Assembly (NCBI GenBank): GCA_022180725.1 | Contig: BQMO01000001.1 | Location: 248,001-312,000, forward strand | Origin: Phycisphaerae bacterium | GTDB taxonomy: Bacteria; Planctomycetota; Phycisphaerae; Phycisphaerales; UBA1924 | DNA: 64,000 bases | Direction of reading: 5' to 3' | Shown: positions 23,324-33,800 of the stretch, in pieces | Layout of the letters: each line of letters opens with the position of its first letter | Numbering within the stretch: position 1 is the first letter of the stretch | The notes under the pieces: generated by a model | The model's database searches: none | What the model was told of the DNA's origin: nothing | What the model saw: the letters and a program-made list of their open reading frames with translations, nothing else | Program-made: the position numbers and the translations under genes

Positions 23324-24397
23324 TCAGTTGGGAACAGCCGTGATGAATCGCCACATCGACGACCCGCTGTCAAGTTGCCATACAGTCTTGACATTGGCAA
23401 TACGCCCAGTTGGCCCCATGATGGTCATCGGTACATCTACCTTTGTCGCACCTTGGAAACCAGCCTTGAGGGTCGAGGTTTGGATCGCGGTATCCAGACC
23501 GTTCTTGAGTTGACGAGCGAGGTCATCCCCATGCGATGCTGTGAAACCCAGCACGTCCTTGAAGAAACCCGACTTCGAGCTGTTGGTGAGGAGGTACTCG
23601 GTAATTTTGCGAGGGTCGATCAATGCTGTCGCGCTGCTCAGTAGCGCGCAAGGCCCACCGTTATGCACCATCACCCCGTCACGCCCGACGCGGTAGTTGT
23701 GCAGCCCCTCGACCTCGATGTTGTAGACTGTGGCCACGCGGCCGGTGAACCGGACCAGGACCACCACGGCCGGGCCTCCGCCGGCCGTGCGGACCTCGTC
23801 GCCGGGCTTCAGGCTCGCGGCCTGGACCCAGCGGTCGTGAGCCACCGCGCCATCGGCGTCGCCCACCACGCTGCCTCGGTCCACCAGGAACGGGTGCTCC
23901 TCGGTCGTGTTCAGCGTCATCAGCCCGGAGACTTCACCACCAGCGATCGCGCCATCATCGGCGACCGCCGGCGAGGCTGTACCGATGAGCGTGACCGCCA
24001 CGATCGGGGCGGCCTTGCGCACGAAGGTCCGGACGACCTTTCGCAGCGATACCTGGCCGGTGGCCTCGTCCTCTGCGAAGACCTCGTCGCCCTCGCACAG
24101 CTCGTCAATGGGCACAAGCCCGCGCGCGGTCTGGACCTGCGTGCCCTCCTCGAAGCAGCCGCAGCCCTTGGCGAGCCAGCCTGCCGCACGCTCAATAATG
24201 AAGCCGAGAGGGTGCATTCGAGCCAGATATCTGCCAGCTTTCCCGGCGTAGTGCTTGGCAGCGTTCCATGCTGCCTCGCCAACGCGGCTGACACACTTGC
24301 CGATACTGCGGAACGCCGGCCCAAGCAATTTCCCGGCGGGGATCAGGCCCATGCCCGCGGCGATCAGGGCGATGATGGCAGGAAGTCCGCTTGACAT
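23324..24397 (-). CDS. Orphan Hint-toxin cassette with DUF6883-like tip
   Basis: 357 residues from ATG 24397; no clear ribosome site. Residues about 10-250 are nearly identical to the pre-toxin region of the giant Rhs protein: the helical LIPAGKLLGPAF segment, then a Hint domain from CFEEGTQVQTARG to GVMVHN. The final ~105 residues are unrelated to the Rhs tip and resemble DUF6883: KITEYLLTNSSKSGFFKDVL, GFTASHGDD, and VKTVWQLDSG...ITAVP. It lacks YD repeats and a signal peptide, so it cannot be exported alone. It is best read as a stored alternative tip that can replace the Rhs C-terminus by recombination. Followed by its immunity gene. Confidence 0.8.
   Translation of the reverse strand: MSSGLPAIIALIAAGMGLIPAGKLLGPAFRSIGKCVSRVGEAAWNAAKHYAGKAGRYLARMHPLGFIIERAAGWLAKGCGCFEEGTQVQTARGLVPIDELCEGDEVFAEDEATGQVSLRKVVRTFVRKAAPIVAVTLIGTASPAVADDGAIAGGEVSGLMTLNTTEEHPFLVDRGSVVGDADGAVAHDRWVQAASLKPGDEVRTAGGGPAVVVLVRFTGRVATVYNIEVEGLHNYRVGRDGVMVHNGGPCALLSSATALIDPRKITEYLLTNSSKSGFFKDVLGFTASHGDDLARQLKNGLDTAIQTSTLKAGFQGATKVDVPMTIMGPTGRIANVKTVWQLDSGSSMWRFITAVPN
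23663..24372 (-). repeat. Direct repeat copy A (orphan Hint cassette)
   Basis: About 0.7 kb of strongly similar DNA shared with 25112-25806. For example, the stretch covering 24330-24370 is matched base for base at 25764-25803. It encodes the helical pre-Hint segment and the Hint domain. The borders fall exactly where the toxin tips diverge, providing homology for cassette exchange. Ends approximate. Confidence 0.85.
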
Positions 24398-24422
24398 AGG
24401 CAAACACCAGACCCGAGCCCGC

Positions 24423-24818
24423 TCATCGGCCGGCCAGACGCCGTGCGTCCTCCAACTGCTTCACATGCCCAAGGCTCATCGACGATCGTAGGGATTCAAG
24501 GCGAGGGAGGAGCTCGTCCAGCGTAGCGACGTCCATCGGCCGCGCTCGAGCACCGATCTCGCAGAGTGCGAGCATCGAGGGAATATGCGACGGCAGTACA
24601 CGTAATGCGCTATGAAACCAGCTTACCCCTTCGTCTGGGCATCGCCAGGGTTGGAGAAACCTGGCAATCTGTCCGAGCATGAACATTGCCTCAGCTCGAT
24701 CTTCAGCTGTATCAGTGCAGTTCTCTACCACTGCCAGTGCAATCCTCGCTGCTGAGTCGCAGTTCTCGTCAGTTCCCGACTCGACCAGCTTCCAAGCGTG
24801 CTCGAGGACCGGCTTCAT
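24423..24818 (-). CDS. Putative immunity protein for the Rhs toxin tip
   Basis: 131 residues. ATG 24818 overlaps the Rhs stop codon by 4 nt (ATGA), so it is translationally coupled to the toxin. It is wholly helical, with TPR-like pairs (AARIALAVVENCTDTAEDRA, AEAMFMLGQIARFL, SALRVLPSHIPSMLALCEIG). No signal peptide. Position and coupling indicate neutralisation of the type-35-like tip; no named immunity family recognised. It ends 25 nt before the orphan cassette begins. Confidence 0.65.
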   Translation of the reverse strand: MKPVLEHAWKLVESGTDENCDSAARIALAVVENCTDTAEDRAEAMFMLGQIARFLQPWRCPDEGVSWFHSALRVLPSHIPSMLALCEIGARARPMDVATLDELLPRLESLRSSMSLGHVKQLEDARRLAGR

Positions 24819-27800
24819 CTGACCCACCCATCCTTCAGGATCCACTTCTCCAGAGCATCCATCCTTGAGAGTTTGGCCACTACCTCACGGCCGTTGACTA
24901 CAATTACCTTCTCAAGTTGAACGCCAATCTGTTTGCCCGCGGAGTTGTAGATTGCCTGCGGCATGCCCTCGACTCCTTCGTTTGCCGCTTTCCCGAGCAG
25001 TTCCTTGACCTGATTCCACGATGGCTTGCCGCCAAACACCTGATCCCAGTTGTGCTTGGGCTGAAGCACATGGTCGGCCATGTTCGTGCCCCACTGCCAG
25101 AGGTTGCACAGATTGTTGTGGACGACAAAGCCCTCTCGCCCCACGCGGTAGTTGTGCAGCCCTTCGACCTCGATGTTGTAGACGGTGGCGCGGCGGCCGG
25201 TGAACTGGACGGACACGACAACAGCCGGTTCACCGCCGGCCGTGAAGACCTCGTCGCCGGGCTTCAGGCTTGCGGCCTGGACCCAGCGCCCCGGCGCAGC
25301 CTGCTCGCCGTCGACTTCCACCAGGAACGGATGCTCTTCGGTGGTGTTGAGCGTGACGGGGCCGGGCGCGCCGTCCCCGATCGCCCCGTCGTCGGCGACC
25401 GCCGGCGAGGCTGTACCGATGAGCGTGACCGCCACGATCGGGGCGGCCTTGCGCACGAATGTCCGGACAACCTTTCGCAGCGATACCTGGCCGGTGGCCT
25501 CGTCCTGCGCGAAGACCTCGTCGCCCTCGCACAGCTGATCGATGGGCACCATCCCGCGCGCGGTTTGGACCTGCGTTCCCTCCTCGAAACAGCCGCAGCC
25601 CTTGGCGAGCCACCGCCACGCACGCTCGATCAGGAAGCCCGCTGGATGCATCCTCGCGAGGTACTTGCCGGCCTTCCCGGCGTAGTGCTTGGCGGCGTTC
25701 CAAGCAGCCGACGCGGCACGCCCGATGAACTTGCCGACGGCCTTGAACGCCGGACCGAGCAGTTTCCCGGCGGGGATCAGGCCCATGCCCGCGGCGATCA
25801 GGGCGGTCTGCATGTCCTGCTCGCCCAGGGCGACGAGCGCCAGTTCGCCCGCGAGGCTCGCCGCGGGGAAGGGCAGGTAGGTGGCGATGTGCGCGGCGAG
25901 GACGGCGGCGGCCTTCGCGCCGTTGCCCACGGCCGCGAGCAGCGCCGAGCCGCTGGCGGCGTGCTCGGCGATGAGTTCATCGACCATGTCGAAGGGGTCC
26001 CAACTGAGACCCATCGGGTCGGAGCGGTTCCAGGGGTTGGAGCCGAGGTACTCGTAGAGATTGGAGCCGTCGCCGTAGCGCTGCGAGAGATCGAAGGCCA
26101 CGGCGAGCGCGGCGAAGCCGCGGCCGTTGTAGGAGGCGCCTTCGAGCATCGCCAGGGCGGCGGCGTTGGGGTCGGGCTGCATGAAGCGCCCGAACTGCGG
26201 GTTGTAGGCGCGGCCGCGGTTGTGGACGATCGCGTGGGCGAAGGGTACGAGGCGCGGCGTTTCCTGCGCCCCCGCCCCCGGCACCGCCTGGTCGGCAACG
26301 CCCACGTCGAGCCGATCGAAGAAGAGGCCCTTGTGCCCGGCGTGCATGAAGGGGTGGGCGGACAGGTGGTCGGCGGAGAGGACCGAGCCGTAGGCGTCGT
26401 ACGTCCACTGCGCGGCGACGAAGGGCGCGCCGGTGACGGTGCCGGCGTTGTCGCAGAGCGCGACGATATCGCCTCCGGCGTCCTGAACGACCCACCAGGG
26501 CTTGCGGTTGACGTCGTACTGAACGAAAAGTTCGTCAACACCAGCCGCGCCGTCGCCCGGACCCCATATGTACTCGCGCTCGAGGCGGGCGGCGGGGATG
26601 GGCATGGCCACGGGATCGCCGCTCAACTGCGTCTGTTCCACGGTCAGCGGGGTCGCGGACTCGTCGAGTTCACCCTCGGCGGCGGCGGCCTGAGAACTTT
26701 GTGACGATGTCGCGGCGGTCTGCACCTGCGAGTTCGAGGAGGAGGTGGCCATCGCGAGCGCTTCGACGGGGTCGGCGACGAGCTCCTGGATGCGCCGGAC
26801 GCCATCGTAGTAGAACCGCTCGGTGCGCAGGCCTTGATTGTTGTCCGGGGATGGGTAGGGAGACTGGGTACGGATGAGACGGCCGAGGCCGTCATAGGTG
26901 TAGTGCTTGATCAGTTCATCGGCGACGATACCGAGCGGGACAGGCGTGGAGGGCGGATCGCCGCCGAAGTTCTCGACACCGGGCTCGAGATGAGCTCGGT
27001 TGATCTGAATCAGCCTGTTCCACGTGTCGTACTGATAGAAGTAGGTGCCGTCGAAGATGAGGTTTCCCGCGGCGTCGTGCCGAACCTCCGTGTCCACGCC
27101 CTGCATCGGGTTGCCGGTGTGCGTGCGAACGTTCGTGATCTCGTTCTGGCCGTTGACGGTGTGGCTGACGGCGCGGATGTCGTCGGCGGAGTTCGAGCCG
27201 TCGGGGTGAGTCCACGGAGTGAGCGTGGCGCCTGTGTCGTAGCCGCCGAGCTCGAACCCGTAGCCGCCGTCAAGGTTGCCGGACGCGAAGCGGCCCGCGG
27301 AGTTCGTGCCCGCCGGCCCGCTCCAGTTCCCGAGCAGGTCCAGGGACCAGGTGTCGGCGCGGATCATGTCCGTCACAGACGGCGTCCCGGTCGTGTTGAC
27401 ATGTCCGACCTGCGTTCCGATGAGTTGGTTGAGCTGGTTGTACTGGTTGAGTTGTGAGCGGGTATTCAACTGGGTCTGCCCGCCCACGGGTGCCTGCGTG
27501 ATCTCCGCCCAGGTACGGTTGCCGGCCGCGTCGTAGGCGTACCGGCCTTGGAACATCGTGGCCCCGCCGACGCTCTTGTAGTGCAGGTTGGCGATGCGAC
27601 CGAAACGGTCGAGGCCGCCCAGGCCTAGTTCGGTGTTTAGGTGGAAATCCGCGGTGACCGCGCCGTTGCCGTGCCCGATTGCTACGGATCGGCGGCGCGA
27701 TACCCCGAAGTATTGAAAGCGTGCGACGTCGATGGCGAACCCGGAACTCTGGTTCGACAGCCGGGAGGAGAGCTTGGCCAGCCGAGACAGAATGTCGTCT

Positions 27801-30800
27801 GTTGAGTCAGTGTCGCCGTAGCCGAAGCTGACAATCCGGCGGGGCAGCCCCTCGTGCGCTGGATACGTCATGGAAGCAAGCCGCTCGTGTCCGATCTGCC
27901 CGGCGACGTTTAGATCGGTCTCTTCGTAGTTCCACTCGTAGTTGACGGTGGGCACCGTGGCCTGGTTCTGCGGCGTGATCACCTGGCCGTGCATCTGCAA
28001 CTCGCCAGCCAAGTTCCCGCGGCTGTCGTAGATGAAGCGGTTGTGCGCGACGACCTCGCCGCCGCGGGAGACGTAGGCGATGACGTCGGCGGGCCTCCCG
28101 CCCGCGTCGTAGGTGTGCACGACGTACCCGATGCGGTCTACCGGCGCGCCGCTCGCAGGCGTCATTGTATCGGGATGCTTCTCAGAAAACTCGGTGAACA
28201 CCGAGTCGTCGTAACGCCCAATGACTATTTCTGTGAGGCGGCCGAGCGCGTCGTAGAAGTACCTGATCGCGGCTCCGCGAGCGTCGATTCGCTCGGCGAC
28301 CTGGCCGCCGAACGTGTACCGCAGCAGAATGTCGTTGTTCGAGGTGGCGTTGCCGTCGTTCTCGTTGGGAAGGCTCATCTTCCCGACGAGATCGTTGCGA
28401 CGAGAGACCACCGTGTACAATCGGCTCTCGCCATCACGTACCTCGGCGACGATGTCGGCGCCGTATGTGACGCGCGTCACCTGGTCCTTGCCAACGACGT
28501 TTGCCGTGGTTCGGGCAGCGCGAATCTCGACGAGGCGGCCGTACTGGTACTTGTAGCTCGTGGTGCGCCGGAGCGCGGCACTGCCAAAGCGGTTCTCGAT
28601 CTTCGATGCCGTGCGCCCCGCGCGGTCATAAAGCACCTCGGTGATCGACCCGTCGGGCTGGCGGGTGTGCGTGAGACGGCCCGTGGCGAGGTCGTAGTGA
28701 TTGACCGACAAGAGCGGGGCGATGCCCCAGCGGATCGCGTTGGGATCGACGAAATCCGGTGCCGCCGCTGGGTTCAGGGGGTCGAATGCGAGGAATGGTT
28801 CGGACGCGTTGGCGTCGTTCAGAGGGCGGACATACTGAGTTGGCCCCGCGACAAATCCCTCCGGCCGTTCTGTGCCGAGCTCCGCGGAAGCCGTCATGCG
28901 CTTCTTGGGATCAAACCACGCGACAGTACGAGAACGAACCGCGTTGGGGATGCCGGTCGCGGCGAGCGCAGGCTCTTCGTCGAACAGAGCACGCTCGAAA
29001 CGGGCGGTGTCCACGACGTTGCCGTCCGCGTCGATCGTGTAGTCCGTCCGTCCAATCTCATACCCCCAATTGCCGTTGCGCAGCGCGAGGCTGCGCTGCT
29101 TGGCCAGCCGTCCGAGCCCGTCCACCTCACCCTTGGACACGGGCTGCTGCGGGCGCTGGGCGTAGACCTGCACGCCGTTGCGACCGGAGTACGTGTACTC
29201 CGAATGCCATCGCGGTTCGGATGCCGTCGAGGATACGTCGTAGGTGCGCACTTCGTTGACCGACCCATCTGGTCCGTAGAAGGTCTCCGTGAGTGAAATT
29301 GGCTTGAGATCCAATCCCAGGTACCGCGCCGCGTTTGGGCGAGGATCATCCCGTTCGTTGACTGCCGTCCTGGTCGGGGGATCGAGATCCTGATCGTACT
29401 GTAAACTCAAATCGCCGGCGCCGAACGTGGCCTGGATAATTGGCCTGTCGAGGTGGTCGAGTATTGTAAGAGTAGAGGACAACCGCGGGGCGTACGCCGG
29501 GTCGCGGCTCCCGGACGCGCCGTCTTCCCCGAAAACATCCACTCGCACAGGCCGCATGCGCCAGTCATACTGGGTGATGGTGGCAAACCCGTCGGAATCT
29601 GACGGCGGCGCCGTTCCGTAGTGATCATCTGCCCACGAAGGCTGGTACGTGTACTGCCGAGTAACGGTCGGCATCCACGCGTTCTGTATGCTTGTGCCGT
29701 ACTCCGTCCGGTTAAGAAGCACTAGATTAGAAAGCAACTGAGGGTTCGACCAGCCGTCGTCGAGAGTGCCGGCATAGGTGCGGAGGGGTTGACCCAACTT
29801 GTTTCGCGTGACCCTTGTGATGGTGCCGTCAATTTCCCGTTCGCGGCGGACGTCGACCAGATCGTTGACCTCCTTGGTGCCGACGGAGAGCATCGCCCCG
29901 TTCGGGTCCGCCTCGAGGAGTTCAGCACGCGATGGGCGCCCGTTCGAGTCGACCGAGAGCTGAACTCTTGCCTCTTCCACGAACCGGGGTTGGCTCTCGG
30001 CTGTGATGGAGAGCGATTCGGGAAGCGCCACGGGAACCGCACCTGCCGGACCGCCCGGGTCAACCGCGAAATACACGCGGCGAACGCGCACGGCCCCGCC
30101 GACGGGTTCACGGCCCGCGTAGTCCCTGATCTCGCCCAGCATGCGAGAATACGGATGGCTCGTTCCGGGGGAGTTCGGATCGGCGCGGCGTTCAACGTCG
30201 TTGAAGATGTACTCGCGCGCGTAGTAGTCGTTGACGTCCAGATCTGGCAGTCCGCTGTACGAATAGTTGGGCGGGAGTGGGCTCTGGTTCCAGACGAGCG
30301 GAGCAGACGGATCGCCCCCGATGTGCTCTTCCTTGCCGATGACCAGGATGCGGCTCGCCCAGCGGCGACCGTTGGGGAAGTACGCGTCCGAGAGGGCGTT
30401 CCCCGGATTGTCGTACCTGAACGAGGTCACATAGTTCAAGGCGCCGGCCGCGGGAATCCGAGCCCATCCGTCGGGCGGGCTGCCGATGTCATTGGCGTCG
30501 AGTGCGGGGGCCTCTGCGTGCACTCTGATGTTGCCCGCCTGTTGCGCATCCAAGATGGTGTGAACGGGTCGATCGAGCCAATCCCGGAGGTAGCGTGTGA
30601 ATGTCAGAGACTGCAGCTCTGGTTCATTCGGCGTTGTTCCTGGCGCGGGCTGTAGGGGGTCGAGCACCAGTCCCGATGCGGCCCATTCCATGGCGCCGCC
30701 TTCCGAATACCACTCGCGTTCGACGGGGAAGTACCACTCGGAGTTTCCGGGCCGTTGACGGCGTGGTGCGCCAATGACAACCTTGCTCCGGATCGGCCTT

Positions 30801-33800
30801 TGCGGAACCGGCACAGCCTCGTTGCCAGTGTGCCTCCGGTATGTAAGTGCGTGCGTGACCGCCAAATCGCTGGAAGCGTTGCCGGGCAGCGGCTGGGTAA
30901 TGTTGGCGCTCTCGACCGGATTGATGAACTGGACGTCGCTCTCCAGTTCGTACTCTGACGCCGTGTCGGGGCTCGTCGGCCGGAATACGCGCCGCGTGTA
31001 CAGTCTCGGTCCGCCAGAGCCATTGGACACGAGTTGTCCTGTGTTATCGCACCGCCCCAGGAACGCGCGGCCGCGCTTGATCCCCTCGGCTTTCAACTCC
31101 AGACTGACGACCAGATCGTCGTCCCAGCCATCGTTGTTCTCATCGGCGTCCTGACCGGATCGGCTCAGATCTCCGTCGTACATGAAGGGCTCGTACTCAT
31201 AGAACCGTACGAATCCATCCTGACGCCCGTACTCCCAATCCGGTCGGTTCGGATCGGGCGGGAGGTTGCCCAGGTCGGCGAGGTAGGCGGCGGACCAACC
31301 CACCGACCGGTGCTCGACCAGCACGACTTCCCGCCGAAGGTGCCCGAGCGGATCCTCCTGAGTGAACTCGTTGACAGGGCTTCCAGGTTCGTACTGCGAC
31401 GGCACGAGCGGGGGAAGATCGAGGAGCACGGATGCGCGCTCAAAGACAAACTCCTCTCCGAGTCCCGTCCCGCTCGTGAGCACGCCTGAATCTGCAAACT
31501 GCCAAAGGCGGTCCCGGAGTGTCACTCCCGAAGGACTCACCTCCACAACCCGCCGGCTCAGCTGGCCCTGCTTCGTTCCGTACTGCGCGGCCTGCGGCGA
31601 CCCCGAGCCGTAGCTGATTGTGCCATTCGTCAGTGCGGCTCGGCTGGCAAACTCATCGATCACCGTGATCCAACGTGCCTGCGTGTAGTCGGCCGGTGGC
31701 TCGGTCAGCGGCACATCGTCGAAATCTCTTGCGAAGCCGTTCCACGCATACGGGGCGTGAACCGCGCTCGGCTGGCATCGGAGCAGTTCTGCCAGTTGAC
31801 CTCCGCTCCCCTCCGGATCGACCGCAAACCGGAACATGCGATAATGGCGGGTGTTTCCGTCCTGACCCCGAAGGCTGGCGAGGCGAACTTCGCCCGAAGG
31901 CGCTTGCCCAAACCTGTACCCGCGGGTGAGCGTTGCCGCGGGCTGTTTGATGTATTGACTACCGTTCTGTGTTGCCGTAGTCAGTGCCAGCCAATCGGGT
32001 CCTTCGGGAGTAGCGGTGCCGCTCCAATCGTTCACGCCGTGATTGTCGAGCCGCACCGAAGCGCACCCCAACATCGACTCGGCCAGGTTACCGCTCAGCG
32101 CACCGATACTGGCGTTACTGTCGGCCCACAGCGCGAGGTGATTCGACGTGATCCACGAGCCGCCCTGCCCGGGCTGTCGTGCGAGCACCAGAGCCCGATC
32201 CACGTCCTCCGGTGAGAAGACGGCCTCCAGCCACGCACTCTCGCCAGCACCGGAGTACTTGAAGACCGTCTGCCGCCGAGTCACTGGAGACTGGGGCGTG
32301 CTCCGAGCCTCAACAGTTGTCTTGATCAGTAGCGGCACGGAGGCTAGGGGACCTTCGAGCATCCCGCCGGCTTCGGCGTCGTTAAACGAATAGTGATATC
32401 GAACACGATGCTTCCAGTCGCCGAGAACACCCAGTGTCACCTGCGGGCCACCGTCGACGGCGTCGACGTTCGGCCTCCCGACTGGCGGACTCTGCCATAC
32501 GTTGGAGGAGAACGCCTCGCACAAGTTGGCGGCTGCGACATCGACGCTGCGGTCGCCTTCGTACACATAGATCGAGTCGATAATGCGGCGGCCGTATCGA
32601 TCGGCTGCATCCGGCACGTCCCACGGCAACCCCGGCGAGGGAAACCGCGGCGCGATCCGATAGGCGTACATCAGCGTCCACTGCACGCCCGCCGCTGAGC
32701 TCACCTTGATTGATCTGATCTGACCCTTGCCGGGGCAATTCTGGCTGCATTCGACGCAGCTCGTCGAGAGGTCGTCCATCTTGCGCTGGGTGAACGCGCA
32801 GTAGTCGATCTCGACCTTGTGCCCATACCGGTCTTCGATGAGCGTGCAGAGGCCGTAGTACGGCATCCCGACGCCAGGATTGACGGTCGGATCCCAGGTG
32901 CGCCAGTTTGGAAGATTGATCCCTGCTGCTACGAGCTGCTGTAGGAGGAAAGGGCGGTCATGGAGCGTTGATTCACACCAGGCCTCTGGGGAGCTCGGGC
33001 AGAGTCCGAGACCGGGGGCGCTACTCCATCGATTCTTCGGTGCATCCTCGCGCACTGCGACAAACGTGTAGCGAAGTTCACCGTCGTAGAGCGACACGTG
33101 GTACCGTGACGGCGGCGTCGACCAGCGGCGCAGCACGCGATCCCACACGCCGTTGTGCGCGAGCCGGGCGCGGAACCGTGCGGGTGCCTCGTAAAGCCCG
33201 GTTGCCTCGATGAGCTGGAACGGGATCGAATGGTGGGCGTCCAGGAGGAGGTATGTCGTTCTGGGCTGATTACCGACCGTCTCCGGAACCGCGGAGTCGA
33301 TGAGCAGGAGCGGGTTCTCGCTGACCATCCACCCTTCGCCGGCCCAATCCCACCAACGATCCGGCTGAACACACGGAAGTGTGGAGAGGTTGTTGTCTTG
33401 TGAACGAGTTCGAATCAAACGGAAGGCGGCACCATCAACCGGAAGCGAGAGGTCTTGAACTTGAATCAGGGGAAGGCCGGTGACCAGGTCCACGACCCGG
33501 TCCACAGTCGGTCTGGAGAGGCCCTGCCATCCCGTCGGGGAACTCGCGGCGGCATCAGGCACAAGGCAAACCGAAGTCCCGTCAATCGTCGGTGAAGGAG
33601 GCAGGAAATCACCAATTGACGGTTGACCGATCGGATCCACGTTGAGGAAAAAGCCCCACGAGTCCCATGGGTTTCCCCACGGTGCCGGCGTCGCCGGCGG
33701 ATCTCCCCCCTGTAGTTGGCAGACCGCACTGAGGGATTCGCGCGTTCCTCGCCAGCATGCCGAGGCAAAGAACCCGTACTCGAGCTCCTGGAAAGGCGGC

